Part shown: positions 17,902-27,489 of the stretch, piece by piece
How the letters are laid out: each line of letters begins with the position of its first letter
Numbering within the stretch: position 1 is the stretch's first letter
NCBI RefSeq assembly: GCF_023277115.1
Contig: NZ_JALQCS010000001.1
Location: forward strand, 186,001-250,000
Source: Acidithiobacillus acidisediminis
GTDB lineage: Bacteria > Pseudomonadota > Gammaproteobacteria > Acidithiobacillales > Acidithiobacillaceae
DNA length: 64,000 nucleotides
Direction of reading: 5' to 3'
Program-made: the position numbers and the translations under genes
The notes under the pieces: model-generated
What the model was told of the DNA's origin: nothing
The model's input: only the letters and a program-made list of their open reading frames with translations
Databases searched by the model: none

Positions 17902-20620
17902 TACTCTGCACCTGCGAGGAGGCAGACACTGGCCTTCCGTTTAGCTGCAGTTGGCAACCTTGGATGTTGGCCAAGTGCATCTGGACCGGCACAAAACCAT
18001 CCAACTGCGCGGTGAAACCGTCGGCATTCTCCTGAAAAGCGCTAATTGGTGCATTTGCGCTGACGATATAGGGTTTTTGCGGAATTTTGGGCTGCAAAGC
18101 CAAATATACGGAGTTTTTTCCGTCCATGTGTACATAATAGGCACCGTTCGGCGTATCGTTGTATCCAGCAATGCCAGAACTGGCTGCCAGGTCTGGATAA
18201 CCCAATTTTTTTGGCATCCGCAATTCCCGCAAACTCGTCGCACCGCCAATCCAGAAACCGTCGCCTTGCCGTGCCACATGAACGGTAAAGAAGTTATTGG
18301 CAATGTGGCCATAGTCTGCCACGTAAATTGGCGTAATCGATTGTTTCAACACCCAATCATAGACCTTTTCCAAGGCGGAGAGGGAGGCCTGCTTGGTCGC
18401 CGAATACCAGTGCGTATAGATGTCGATGGGCTTCAAACGATGTGGCTTGTCGGTCATCTCGAAGGTCTGAATGACATTGACGAAGCCCCAGAATGGCCCA
18501 TGCCACTGATTGGTAAAATAATCTTCGTTCGCGTCCGGGGCGAAGACCTGCAGCCACTTGCCGCGGAAAATACCAATCGGGGGTACCGCGGTGATACTGG
18601 AATCTTTCTTGCTGATATAGCTGTCACCACCGTTGATATTCATCAGGCCTGCACTGTAGGCCAGCCCGACCACCTCTGCATCGGGATCGCAATCCCCCGA
18701 CCATTGGTCGATCACGACTTTTTTGTCTGCGGGAGCCAAGTGCTTGTCGATCCATTCGGCGGCACCTACGGCCTCCATATAGGGGCTGAATTTGTATCCG
18801 GGAACTGGGAGATTGATCCCTGGAAAATCCTTCCCCGCCTCTATCGCGGGCCAATTGAAGGGATGCGACCACATGTGCGAGCCAATCTCGACATAGGGCA
18901 AGCGAAAAATTTCCCGCGCCACCTTGGTGCCCAAGGGGGCGAGTGCCGGATACAGGCCCCGATCCCCCTGTAACAAATCTCCAACGATGACGGAGCCGGT
19001 AAACGGTAAGCGATATTTTTCCAGGATCCGGTGCATGTAGACTTCACCGGCAATATGGTAGGGCGGGAATTGCGCCCGGCTGACGAAACCATCGCCGTCG
19101 GTATGGGCCATGAACAGGCGACGTCCGCTCTCGGTCGTGGTATCGGGCACCGGCATCGACGGCAGGCGCAGGGCCTCCCGGTACAACGCAAAAGGGTCCA
19201 CCAGCCAGCGCGTGTCTTTGTTCGGCAAGGTCGTGAGCACATAGGGAGACAAAACATAGCCGCCCCAAGGGGTAATGGCCGCTGCCGCTTCCTGCGCACC
19301 TGCAGCTCCTCGCACCTGTAACCAGACTTTGCTTCCCGACGGGGCATCAGTCGTCAGGAAATCGCGCGTACTCGCCTGAATAGGCATCTCATAATTCATT
19401 TCCTTGCTGGCATTCTCGATTTGGGCAGAAGCCTCCGTTGCCGAGCGTGGCCGAGACATGTCTAACGCCTGATACAGGCCGGCATCGAGATCATCCTGAA
19501 AATCGCCCAGCAATAGGATGGGGATTCCCGCCTTTTTGGCCTCGCGCAACCAGTGCGAGAGGCCGGCGACATCATCGATGGGGTCCCCGTCACTCCAGAA
19601 GACAACGCCGGCATATTCCCCTGCATGCACCGCTTTGGGAAGGCCCTCCGAGAGGCGACGAAACTCCGGAATATAGCCCAGGTACTCGAGGGGCATCGCG
19701 CCATTGGCAAACGCCGTGCTGTATTCCTCTGGTCCCGCACTGTTGTACAGGATCAACACATGCCGCGGCATGGGCTCGCGCGCGCCGGCGCCCACCGCAG
19801 TGAGTTCGGCATTGGTCACATAAGGGATGAAGCCCAGCGCGCGAATCTTCTGCGCGTCTTCCCACCAGCCCTGACGATTGAGTTGTGTTGGCATATAGTC
19901 AATGACCATGGCGGGCAGACCATAGGACTGGGCTTGGTGCAACTGGGCGATCAGCGCCTGACGATTTGCCTCCGACACCTGTCGATAGCTGTGGGTAGCC
20001 TGATCCCACTCGCGAAACAACGATTCCGCCAGCACTGCCACCAGGTCCTGGTGAATCTTGGGCAGCACAGAAAATCCGCGATTGGCGATAAGTTCGGCCT
20101 GCGGGTGTGCTGCCTTGATGGCGGCAATGAGGTCCACCAGACCACACTCCTGCGCTTGGCGCGCGGCCCCTTGGGTCACCGCCTCGTAGGAGTCCAGGGT
20201 ATCCAGAAAGAAGCCGTGGTAGCCTTCCGCCCAGATGGGATCGATGACCTTGTGGAGCAGATAATCACGACACTGCGGCTGCGCCAGATCGATGATCTTT
20301 CCGCCCCAGGCCGAATTGCGTCCGAGCACACAGGAAGCCGGGAGATCCGCGTACGCACTATTGCCGGGCGTGCTTTCCCCGATACTGACATAGGAAAAGA
20401 CCTTCTGTTGCGGAGCAAAATCCCTCGGCAAACGCTGCGCACCGGGGTTAACGACGACCCAATCAAAATCTTGGAAACCAGAAGGCGCGGCACCATCGCC
20501 ATAGTAAAAACCGACACTGGGCGACAAGGCAGCCTGTGCTGATGCTCCACAAGCAAAAATAAGCAGCAGAGCTGCGGCTACAAGCGCATGCACGGCCTGC
20601 CAAAAATAGTTCAAGCGCAT
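17858..20620 (-). CDS. pelA: Pel hydrolase/deacetylase PelA
   Basis: 920 residues with a signal peptide (about 1-29), so periplasmic. The N-terminal glycoside hydrolase-like domain (about 35-280) contains FFLDTLDSYE and the probable catalytic Glu at 199 in LAESLF. A Rossmann-like middle follows. The C-terminal polysaccharide deacetylase has its metal Asp in HTDGDG (506-511) and the HxxxH pair in SHMWSH (581-586). PelA partly deacetylates and trims Pel. The spacing of these residues parallels Pseudomonas PelA. It is the first gene of the operon; AAAGGA precedes its ATG and the phosphoribulokinase terminator lies just upstream. Confidence 0.95.
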   Translation of the reverse strand: MRLNYFWQAVHALVAAALLLIFACGASAQAALSPSVGFYYGDGAAPSGFQDFDWVVVNPGAQRLPRDFAPQQKVFSYVSIGESTPGNSAYADLPASCVLGRNSAWGGKIIDLAQPQCRDYLLHKVIDPIWAEGYHGFFLDTLDSYEAVTQGAARQAQECGLVDLIAAIKAAHPQAELIANRGFSVLPKIHQDLVAVLAESLFREWDQATHSYRQVSEANRQALIAQLHQAQSYGLPAMVIDYMPTQLNRQGWWEDAQKIRALGFIPYVTNAELTAVGAGAREPMPRHVLILYNSAGPEEYSTAFANGAMPLEYLGYIPEFRRLSEGLPKAVHAGEYAGVVFWSDGDPIDDVAGLSHWLREAKKAGIPILLLGDFQDDLDAGLYQALDMSRPRSATEASAQIENASKEMNYEMPIQASTRDFLTTDAPSGSKVWLQVRGAAGAQEAAAAITPWGGYVLSPYVLTTLPNKDTRWLVDPFALYREALRLPSMPVPDTTTESGRRLFMAHTDGDGFVSRAQFPPYHIAGEVYMHRILEKYRLPFTGSVIVGDLLQGDRGLYPALAPLGTKVAREIFRLPYVEIGSHMWSHPFNWPAIEAGKDFPGINLPVPGYKFSPYMEAVGAAEWIDKHLAPADKKVVIDQWSGDCDPDAEVVGLAYSAGLMNINGGDSYISKKDSSITAVPPIGIFRGKWLQVFAPDANEDYFTNQWHGPFWGFVNVIQTFEMTDKPHRLKPIDIYTHWYSATKQASLSALEKVYDWVLKQSITPIYVADYGHIANNFFTVHVARQGDGFWIGGATSLRELRMPKKLGYPDLAASSGIAGYNDTPNGAYYVHMDGKNSVYLALQPKIPQKPYIVSANAPISAFQENADGFTAQLDGFVPVQMHLANIQGCQLQLNGRPVSASSQVQSSAEHLRVDVRCPGA

Positions 20621-20689
20621 TCCTTTCCCTTTGTATTAGCGAAAACTAGCACAAGCGACAATTCTCTCGCAACCATTTTGATCCGCCTA

Positions 20690-20718
20690 TAAAAAAGCCG
20701 AGGACTAGGCCTCGGCTC
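20690..20718 (-). terminator. Rho-independent terminator after phosphoribulokinase
   Basis: On the minus strand AGCCGAGG (20717-20710) pairs with CCTCGGCT (20703-20696) around a 6-base loop and is followed by a run of T. It sits 30 bases after the prk stop and before pelA, so the Pel operon needs its own promoter in 20621-20689. Confidence 0.88.
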
Positions 20719-20746
20719 GAATGCGCAAAGCAGGCACGCAGCGGTT

Positions 20747-21607
20747 TCAGCGCTCCGACAACATGCGCTCGATGCGGGGTCCGAGGATCAATTCCATGGC
20801 GTATCCCATCTTGACGCCAGGCACGACGATACTGTTTTTCCGCGACATGAAACTTCCAGGAATCATTTGCAGCAGATAGGGAAAGTTCTCCTCCCGATGA
20901 TCGCTGAAGCGGATCACCACCATACTTTCGTCTGGAGTCGGAATATCCCGCGCAATAAAGGGATTGGAGGTATCCACCATCGGTACGCGCTGGAAGTTGA
21001 TGTGGGTGCGACTGAACTGTGGCGTGATGTGGTGGATGTAATCGGGCATCCGTCGCAGGATGGTATCGACGATTGCCTCTGCCGAATAGCCGCGCTGGGC
21101 ATTGTCACGATGGATCTTCTGGATCCACTCCAAATTGACCACCGGTACCACACCCACCAGCAAATCTACGTAATTGGCAACGTCATGCTCTTCCGTCTTT
21201 ACGCCACCATGCAGACCCTCGTAAAAGAGCAGGTCGGTGCCCGACGGAATCTCCTGCCACGGGGTGAACGTGCCGGGCGCACTGCCACGCAGTTCGGCCT
21301 CGGCCTCATCATGCACGTAATAGCGCATCTTGCCGGTACCGGTCTCACCGTATTGACGAAATAAGGCCTCCAAGGCGCCAAAATCATTCCCTTCCGGGCC
21401 AAAGTGGCTGATGGTCTTCCCTTCTGCTGCAGCCTTGGCAATAGCTTCCCGCATCTCCACCCGGTTGTAGCGATGAAAGCTATCCCCCTCAATCACTACC
21501 GGGTTGACGTCCAGGCGGTGAAAGACATCGTGAAAGGCGTGCTTAACAGTAGTGGTGCCGGCACCGGATGACCCGGTCACCGCAATGACGGGATGCTTCT
21601 TGGACAT
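20747..21607 (-). CDS. prk: Phosphoribulokinase
   Basis: 286 residues. It phosphorylates ribulose 5-phosphate with ATP to give ribulose 1,5-bisphosphate, the Calvin-cycle acceptor for CO2. The P-loop is GSSGAGTTT at residues 12-20. EGDSFHRYNR and LLFYEGLHGG are signature motifs of the proteobacterial class of about 290 residues. It is the clearest sign of autotrophy in the window; no Rubisco gene is visible here. It is monocistronic or follows metF after 91 bases, and ends at a strong terminator. Confidence 0.96.
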   Translation of the reverse strand: MSKKHPVIAVTGSSGAGTTTVKHAFHDVFHRLDVNPVVIEGDSFHRYNRVEMREAIAKAAAEGKTISHFGPEGNDFGALEALFRQYGETGTGKMRYYVHDEAEAELRGSAPGTFTPWQEIPSGTDLLFYEGLHGGVKTEEHDVANYVDLLVGVVPVVNLEWIQKIHRDNAQRGYSAEAIVDTILRRMPDYIHHITPQFSRTHINFQRVPMVDTSNPFIARDIPTPDESMVVIRFSDHREENFPYLLQMIPGSFMSRKNSIVVPGVKMGYAMELILGPRIERMLSER

Positions 21608-21698
21608 GGAAGTAACTCCTTAAAGGACAAAAAAAGATCAGGCGCCGCCGCAGCCCACCGAATTTAGTGGGGAGTGTATATCAGCGCGCCGGAATCGC

Positions 21699-22526
21699 TC
21701 AAATACCCAAGCCCTGCGCAATGGCAAGGGTGGCATCCGCCTGATTCAGGGTATAGAAATGCAAACCGGGCGCCCCTTCCCGGAGTAAGAGCTTGCATTG
21801 CCGCGTAAGAAACTCGGCAGCCAATGCCTGTTGTGAGCGCGGATCATCCGCATAGGCCTCGAACTGCATGCGCAGATAGCGTGGAATCTCCGCTCCACAC
21901 TGCGCAGAAAAACGCGCAATTTGCTCATAATTATGGATGGGCATGACACCGACCACGATCGGCACCGTGATCCCCCGCCGCGCCAAGGCATCACGCAGCT
22001 GCAGGTATGCATCAGGATTATAGAAATATTGAGTGATGAGGGTATCGACGCCAGCCTCGACCTTGGCCACCAGATAGTCGAGGTCACGACGCGCATCCTG
22101 CGCCTGCGGATGGACTTCGGGGTAGGCCGAGGCCACGATCTCAAAGCCGCCGAAGTCGCGAATAAAGGCGACCAGGTCGCTGGCATGGCGAAAAAAGCCG
22201 GGGTTTTCCATGCCAGCGGGGAGATCACCGCGCAGCGCCACGATACGGCGCACGCCCCAGTCGCGATAGCGCTGCAGCAGCTCGCGAATCCCCGCCTCGG
22301 TGGAACCAATGCAGGTGAGGTGAGGAACCGCCTCATATCCCACTTGCTGCTGTATCAGGCGCACCGTGGCCAGGGTACGCTCCTGCGTCGAGCCCCCGGC
22401 TCCATAGGTAACCGAGGCGTAGGCAGGGCGGAGGGCAGCCAGAGCAGCCATCGCTTCCTGCAGACGCTCCTCCCCGGCGGGATTCTTCGGTGGAAAAAAT
22501 TCCACCGAGATCTCAGGCGTGTTCAT
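21699..22526 (-). CDS. metF: 5,10-Methylenetetrahydrofolate reductase
   Basis: 275-residue flavoprotein with a TIM-barrel fold that makes 5-methyltetrahydrofolate for methionine synthesis. The N-terminal SVEFFPPKNPAGEERL and VTYGAGGSTQERT motifs, RGDLPAG, and TQYFYNPDAYL are diagnostic. Its ATG shares one base with the ahcY stop (TGATG), so the two are coupled. With metK and ahcY upstream it completes a methyl-cycle operon, probably under the SAH riboswitch. Confidence 0.96.
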   Translation of the reverse strand: MNTPEISVEFFPPKNPAGEERLQEAMAALAALRPAYASVTYGAGGSTQERTLATVRLIQQQVGYEAVPHLTCIGSTEAGIRELLQRYRDWGVRRIVALRGDLPAGMENPGFFRHASDLVAFIRDFGGFEIVASAYPEVHPQAQDARRDLDYLVAKVEAGVDTLITQYFYNPDAYLQLRDALARRGITVPIVVGVMPIHNYEQIARFSAQCGAEIPRYLRMQFEAYADDPRSQQALAAEFLTRQCKLLLREGAPGLHFYTLNQADATLAIAQGLGI

Positions 22527-23932
22527 CAGTAGCGATAGGCGTCGTTCTTGAACGGACCATCAACCGCCACGCCCAAGTACTCCGCTTGCTCCGTGGTCAG
22601 CTGGGTGATTACCCCGGCGAACCCTTCCACCATATAACGCGCTACCTCTTCATCCAATTGCTTGGGCAGTACGTCAACACGAATGGCCTGAGCCTTATCC
22701 GCCGCCGGCAGCTTAGCGAACTGCTCTCGGTACAGGTGGATCTGCGCCAGGACCTGATTGGCAAAGGAGCCATCCATGATACGGCTGGGGTGACCCGTCG
22801 CATTGCCCAGATTCACCAGACGCCCCTCGGAGAGCAGGATCAGATAGTCATTACTGGCCGGATCGATCTTGCCACCGGCACGCGTGTCTCGGTACACCTT
22901 GTGCACCTGCGCTTTCACCTCTTCCCAGGCCCAGTTCGCACGCAGGTAAGCGGTATCGATTTCGTTATCGAAATGGCCGATATTGCATACCACTGCCCCC
23001 GGCTTCAGAGCTGCGAGCATGCGGCTGTTACAGACATTGTAATTGCCCGTGGCCGTTACCAGCAGATCCGTCTGCGCCAGCAGATCGCGGTGGATACAGG
23101 CCTCTGTGCCATCGTCGATGCCGTTGATGTAGGGCGAGACCACTTCATAACCGTCCATGCACGCCTGCATCGCGCAGATCGGGTCGATCTCGGTAACCCG
23201 CACGATCATGCCTTCCTGGCGTAGGGAGGCAGCCGAACCCTTGCCCACATCCCCGTAACCCAGGACCAAGGCCCGTTTGCCCGACAGCAAATGATCCGTA
23301 GCCCGTTTGATGGCATCATTGAGGGAGTGGCGGCAACCGTACTTGTTGTCGTTCTTGCTCTTGGTCACCGAGTCGTTGACGTTGATGGCCGGGATCTTGA
23401 GGCTGCCGTCCTTGAGCATTTCCCAGAGACGATGCACGCCGGTGGTGGTCTCCTCCGACACGCCATGGATATCGCTCAGCAACTGCGGATACTTTTCGTG
23501 CAAGAGGCCGGTGAGATCTCCGCCATCATCCAGGATCATGTTGGGTTTCCAGCCTCCCGGCCCGGAGATGGTCTGTTCCACACACCACCAATACTCCTCT
23601 TCCGTCTCGCCCTTCCAAGCAAAGACCGGAATGCCCGCCGCCGCAATCGCCGCGGCTGCCTGGTCCTGGGTCGAGAAGATATTGCAAGACGACCAACGCA
23701 CCTGCGCCCCCAGGGCAATCAGGGTCTCGATGAGCACGGCGGTCTGGATGGTCATGTGGATACAGCCGGCGATACGCGCACCCTGGAGTGGTTGCTCGGC
23801 GCGATATTTTTCCCGGATGCGCATCAAGGCCGGCATCTCGGTTTCGGCAATCCGAATTTCCTGTCGGCCCCAATTGGCTAGGGACAGGTCGGCAACTTTG
23901 TAATCAGCTTGATCTTGCAACACGGCATTCAT
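22526..23932 (-). CDS. ahcY: S-adenosylhomocysteine hydrolase
   Basis: 468-residue cytosolic NAD-dependent enzyme that splits S-adenosylhomocysteine into homocysteine and adenosine. Visible are the N-terminal [17 protein letters not shown] substrate region, the NAD-binding [12 protein letters not shown], and the C-terminal DPSSRIM-like [13 protein letters not shown]. The length matches the bacterial long form, and the C-terminus ends KNDAYRY, as usual. It is preceded by a SAH riboswitch and overlaps metF. The ribosome site AGGAG lies about 10 bases from the ATG, in the riboswitch's 3' hairpin. Confidence 0.97.
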   Translation of the reverse strand: MNAVLQDQADYKVADLSLANWGRQEIRIAETEMPALMRIREKYRAEQPLQGARIAGCIHMTIQTAVLIETLIALGAQVRWSSCNIFSTQDQAAAAIAAAGIPVFAWKGETEEEYWWCVEQTISGPGGWKPNMILDDGGDLTGLLHEKYPQLLSDIHGVSEETTTGVHRLWEMLKDGSLKIPAINVNDSVTKSKNDNKYGCRHSLNDAIKRATDHLLSGKRALVLGYGDVGKGSAASLRQEGMIVRVTEIDPICAMQACMDGYEVVSPYINGIDDGTEACIHRDLLAQTDLLVTATGNYNVCNSRMLAALKPGAVVCNIGHFDNEIDTAYLRANWAWEEVKAQVHKVYRDTRAGGKIDPASNDYLILLSEGRLVNLGNATGHPSRIMDGSFANQVLAQIHLYREQFAKLPAADKAQAIRVDVLPKQLDEEVARYMVEGFAGVITQLTTEQAEYLGVAVDGPFKNDAYRY

Positions 23933-23939
23933 CGGGGTT

Positions 23940-24032
23940 CGACTCCTGTGAAAGTCGAGCGCGGTTGAAGCGACAACCCAGGCCCGAGCCTGACCGCCAG
24001 ACCGCGACGGCTGCAGCGCCCCTCGGGCTGGG
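23940..24032 (-). promoter_or_regulatory. SAH riboswitch upstream of ahcY
   Basis: Read on the minus strand, the metK-ahcY gap matches the SAH riboswitch consensus. It has CCGAGGGGCGCTGC, then TCAGGCTCGG closing the P1 stem (GCCCGAG with CTCGGGC), then CAACCGCGCTCG for the pseudoknot. A further small hairpin (CGACT with AGTCG at 23940-23957) encloses the AGGAG ribosome site of ahcY. This suggests that SAH binding frees translation or prevents termination. SAH riboswitches typically switch on recycling genes. Confidence 0.87.
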
Positions 24033-24040
24033 TCAAAGAC

Positions 24041-25210
24041 TCAATTCAAGCCAGCGGCGGCACGCAGGGCAGCAGCGCGATCGGTACGTTCCCAGGTAAA
24101 CTCGGGCTCTTCCCGACCAAAATGGCCATAGGCTGCGGTCTTGCCATAGATGGGCCGCAACAGATCGAGCATCTGGATGATGCCCTTGGGGCGCAGATCA
24201 AACTGCTCGCGCACGATCGCGGCAATTCGATCATCGGCGATGGTGCCTGTGCCGAAGGTATCGACCATCAGACTCACCGGCTGCGAGACCCCAATGGCGT
24301 AGGCCACCTGCACCTCGCAGCGTTTAGCCAGACCTGCGGCCACAATGTTTTTGGCGACATAGCGTCCCGCGTAGGAAGAAGAGCGATCAACCTTGGAAGG
24401 ATCCTTGCCCGAGAAAGCGCCGCCACCATGACTGCCTTGACCGCCGTAGGTATCGACGATGATCTTGCGCCCGGTCAGACCGCAATCGCCCACCGGCCCC
24501 CCAATCACGAAACGGCCCGTCGGATTGATGAAATAATTCGTCCCCTTGTGCAACATTTCCGGCGGCAGGACTGGCTTGATGATTTCTTCCCGCACGGCCT
24601 CCACGAGATCGGCATGACGCACGTCCGGGCTATGCTGCGTCGACAGCACCACGGCATCGATTGCCACCGGGCGGCCATCCTCGTAGCGCACCGTAACCTG
24701 ACTCTTGGCGTCGGGGCGCAACCAGGGCAAACGTCCATCTTTCCGCACCAGGGCCTGCCGTTCGGTCAGGCGATGGGCAAAGTAGATCGGTGTGGGCATC
24801 AACACGTCGGTTTCATCGCAGGCGAAGCCAAACATCAGCCCCTGATCCCCCGCGCCCTGATCGAGATCCAACCCCTTCCCTTCATCCACCCCCTGGGCAA
24901 TATCCGGCGACTGCTTGTCGAGGGTCTGGACCACGGCACAGGATGCCCAGTCAAAACCCATTTCCGAGGAGTCATAGCCGATCCGACGTACCGTCTGCCG
25001 CGCCACGTCGGCATAGTCGACCTGCGCCGTGGTGGTGATTTCGCCGGCGAGCACGATCAGGCCCGTGGTGATCAAGGTCTCCGCCGCTACGCGGCCATGT
25101 GGGTCCTGCGCCAGAATCGCGTCGAGTATGGCATCAGAGATCTGGTCTGCGACCTTGTCCGGATGGCCTTCGGAAACAGATTCAGAGGTGAACAAATGGG
25201 TATGGGACAT
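24041..25210 (-). CDS. metK: S-adenosylmethionine synthetase
   Basis: 389-residue cytosolic enzyme that makes SAM from methionine and [24 protein letters not shown] at the N-terminus, [14 protein letters not shown], and [16 protein letters not shown] are the classic motifs. The ATG at 25210 with GAGGAG upstream is the right start; an open frame extends 16 codons further. It is upstream of ahcY and metF on the same strand. No SAM riboswitch was seen before it. Confidence 0.96.
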   Translation of the reverse strand: MSHTHLFTSESVSEGHPDKVADQISDAILDAILAQDPHGRVAAETLITTGLIVLAGEITTTAQVDYADVARQTVRRIGYDSSEMGFDWASCAVVQTLDKQSPDIAQGVDEGKGLDLDQGAGDQGLMFGFACDETDVLMPTPIYFAHRLTERQALVRKDGRLPWLRPDAKSQVTVRYEDGRPVAIDAVVLSTQHSPDVRHADLVEAVREEIIKPVLPPEMLHKGTNYFINPTGRFVIGGPVGDCGLTGRKIIVDTYGGQGSHGGGAFSGKDPSKVDRSSSYAGRYVAKNIVAAGLAKRCEVQVAYAIGVSQPVSLMVDTFGTGTIADDRIAAIVREQFDLRPKGIIQMLDLLRPIYGKTAAYGHFGREEPEFTWERTDRAAALRAAAGLN

Positions 25211-25290
25211 GCGGAGGGCTCCTCGGCTGCATGAGCGATAGGATCGCGAAAATCCCAATCAATATAGCAGAGGGAAAAGCACTACGAAAA

Positions 25291-25316
25291 TGAAAGGCGC
25301 TCATTGCGAGCGCAAA
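25291..25316 (-). terminator. Weak hairpin after the outer-membrane protein gene
   Basis: GCGCTC (25297-25302) pairs with GAGCGC (25308-25313) around a 5-base loop. On the minus strand it is followed by CTTTCATTTTCG, a broken T-rich tail. It lies just after the stop at 25323 and before metK, so it may be a weak terminator. Confidence 0.45.
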
Positions 25317-25322
25317 AAGCCT

Positions 25323-25931
25323 TCAAGAACCAGATCGCGTCGGCGCAATGATGGGAAAGACATGCTGCTTTTCACTGCCGCCCCAATAATAGGAAATGCC
25401 GCCGGTGACCTGCACATTGTTCAGGGCACCCCCCTGCGGCCGCGGGGTATCGAGGAGGAGCTGATCCTGCACGCCCAAACGCAGACCAAAATGCGCGCCG
25501 ATCTGCTGCTCGTAGCCCAGCCCGAAAATCGCCATGGGTGAGGTACCCCGCCCCAACTGTGCATTCAGGACATCACTGGAGGCGCCAAGCCCCAACGAAA
25601 GGTACGGCGAGGAGGAGCCAGAAAAGGCGTAGTAATTACCGATGAGCGAGCCACTGTATTGATTCGCACTGGTCTTGCCCTGATCCTGCAAATGCGCGAA
25701 GGCGGAAGCGATCTGTGCCTCGATGCCCAGGTGCTGACCCAGCCGCTGCCCGAGCCGCAAACCCACGGAGCCACCCCCAGCCAGAGAACTATCCGGCCCA
25801 AAGAAGGTATTGCCGCCAAAAAGGTTGACGTAGGGCTGCTCGCTGGCCGCAACTGCCTGCATGGGGATGCCAAGCAACCCAGCGATCAGCAGCAACGGTA
25901 AGATCCCACGCCCCATCACGATTCGCACCAC
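25323..25931 (-). CDS. Small outer-membrane beta-barrel protein, function unknown
   Basis: Up to 202 residues with a signal peptide (hydrophobic core LPLLLIAGLLGIP, cleavage near AVAA/SEQ). It then has about eight amphipathic strands rich in Gly, Tyr and aromatic residues (YVNLFGGNTFFG, GGGSVGLRLGQRLGQHLG, VTGGISYYWG), as in OmpA-like or OmpW-like small porins. The annotated start is a GTG at 25931; an ATG at 25916 is about equally likely. It is divergent from the adenosine-kinase-like gene. The fold call is fairly safe, the function is open. Confidence 0.65.
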   Translation of the reverse strand: MVRIVMGRGILPLLLIAGLLGIPMQAVAASEQPYVNLFGGNTFFGPDSSLAGGGSVGLRLGQRLGQHLGIEAQIASAFAHLQDQGKTSANQYSGSLIGNYYAFSGSSSPYLSLGLGASSDVLNAQLGRGTSPMAIFGLGYEQQIGAHFGLRLGVQDQLLLDTPRPQGGALNNVQVTGGISYYWGGSEKQHVFPIIAPTRSGS

Positions 25932-26022
25932 CTAGCGACTCTGTCGTACAATGGCTACATTGTAGACCAGATTCGTGCAAATTACCACTCTTAACCGTTG
26001 CAAAAAATCAACAGGAGCATCC

Positions 26023-26967
26023 ATGCCAACCATCATCTGCGGTTCCCTCGCCTTTGACACCATCATGGTGTTTCAGGACCGTTTCAAGGAGCATATTCTC
26101 CCCGACCGCGTACATATGTTGAATGTCTCTTTCACGGTCCCGGAGATGCGCCGCGACTTCGGCGGCTGCGCAGGGAACATTGCCTATAATCTGAAATTAC
26201 TGGATGGCAACCCCCTGATTGTAGGCACCGTGGGGCAGGACTTTGCACCCTATGCCCAGCACCTACAGGATCTGGGGATCGCCCAGACGCACATCGCCAC
26301 CCTGGCAGATCAGTACACCGCGCAAGCCTTCATCACTACCGACCTCGACGACAATCAGATTACCGCTTTTCACCCCGGCGCGATGATGCGGGCGGGTGAA
26401 AATCGCCTGGCGGGGCACATTCCTGCCGACAGTCGCTGGGCCATCGTCGCCCCGGATGGTCTCGACGCCATGCGGCATCACCTCGCCGACCTGCATGCTG
26501 CCGGGGTACAGACTATTTTCGATCCCGGACAGGCCCTGCCCCTCTTCGATGGCGAGACCCTGCGCCAGATGATCGACGCGGCCGACTACCTGAGCGTCAA
26601 TGATTACGAGTGCGGGATGGTACAATCGCGTACCGGTTGGGACCTGGCGGCTTTACGCCAAAAGCTCAAGGCCCTGATTGTCACGCAGGGGGAACAAGGC
26701 TCGCGCATCTACCTGGGCGAGGAAGAAGTGGTCATCCCTGCCGCCAAACCCGTCGCCGTAATCGATCCAACCGGCTGTGGTGACGCCTACCGGGCCGGTC
26801 TGCTCTATGGTCTCGAACGCGGTCTGCCCTGGGCAACGAGTGGTCGTATCGCCGCTCTGCTGGGGGCCTATAAGATCGAGGTCGCGGGCACCCAGAATCA
26901 TCGCTTCACTCCAGCCGAGTTTGCCCAGCGCTACCGCGACAATTTTGGCGCGCCGCTCGCCCTGTAA
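26023..26967 (+). CDS. PfkB-family sugar kinase, probable adenosine kinase
   Basis: 314-residue ribokinase-fold kinase. FGGCAGNIAYNLKLL is the N-terminal PfkB signature. DPTGCGDAYRAGLLYGL is the C-terminal one, with the catalytic Asp in the G-x-G-D anion hole (here GCGD). Adenosine is produced by ahcY nearby, and proteobacteria with the ahcY pathway often use such a kinase to remove it. That makes adenosine kinase the best guess; ribokinase or another nucleoside kinase is possible. The start at 26023 follows AGGAG; the open frame reaches 25975. Confidence 0.8.
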   Translation: MPTIICGSLAFDTIMVFQDRFKEHILPDRVHMLNVSFTVPEMRRDFGGCAGNIAYNLKLLDGNPLIVGTVGQDFAPYAQHLQDLGIAQTHIATLADQYTAQAFITTDLDDNQITAFHPGAMMRAGENRLAGHIPADSRWAIVAPDGLDAMRHHLADLHAAGVQTIFDPGQALPLFDGETLRQMIDAADYLSVNDYECGMVQSRTGWDLAALRQKLKALIVTQGEQGSRIYLGEEEVVIPAAKPVAVIDPTGCGDAYRAGLLYGLERGLPWATSGRIAALLGAYKIEVAGTQNHRFTPAEFAQRYRDNFGAPLAL

Positions 26968-26969
26968 GC

Positions 26970-27356
26970 TTAGGAAATGATGGGCTTATCTTCTGCCTCC
27001 CAGACCACCATGCCACCGGCAAGGCTGTAGACCTGGGTAAAGCCCATCTGTAACAGGGTGAGCGCGGCAAAGGCCGAGCGCGTGCCACTGTCACAGTAGA
27101 GCAGCACGCGCCGCTCCTGCGCTCGCGAGAGCTCCGGGTGCGCCTTGCCGTACGCACGGTCTGCCAGGGCCTCGAGATGGCCCCGCGGCACGTGATGGGC
27201 GCCGGGCAGGCGCGCCTTGTGAAAATCCTCGGCTTCGCGTACGTCCACGATCAACACCTCCTCGCCGGCGTCGAGCCAGCCCTCGACCGTGTCGCAGTCC
27301 ACCTCCGCAATCTCTGCCCGCGCCTCCCGAATGAAGTCTGCCAGGGTCTTTGCCAT
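26970..27356 (-). CDS. Rhodanese-like sulfurtransferase domain protein
   Basis: 128 residues, one rhodanese domain. VLIVDVREAEDFHKARLPGAHHVP is the CH2A-type N-terminal motif. The active-site loop is CDSGTRSA near residue 90, with the nucleophilic Cys. Rhodaneses carry sulfane sulfur, which would fit a sulfur-oxidising host. The specific partner is unknown. The ATG at 27356 has GGAG 6 bases upstream; a longer frame goes to 27416. It is convergent with the kinase gene and divergent from glgP. Confidence 0.88.
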   Translation of the reverse strand: MAKTLADFIREARAEIAEVDCDTVEGWLDAGEEVLIVDVREAEDFHKARLPGAHHVPRGHLEALADRAYGKAHPELSRAQERRVLLYCDSGTRSAFAALTLLQMGFTQVYSLAGGMVVWEAEDKPIIS

Positions 27357-27489
27357 CCGCTTCTCCCGAACCAATCCGTGCAGGCCATAGCTTGGCGATC
27401 GGCCGCAAAAAAGCAAGCCGGATAGGCCTTCTCAAGCCCATAAAAAGGTTCTATGATCAAAGAGCGTCTTCTCCGCAGAGGAATCCGCC

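Noticed and set aside
24122-25234. Plus-strand ORF of 370 codons opposite metK
   Set aside because: Antisense to metK, which has all its signature motifs.
25211-25322. A SAM riboswitch before metK
   Set aside because: No conserved SAM-I or SAM-II type core could be found; only a weak hairpin is present.
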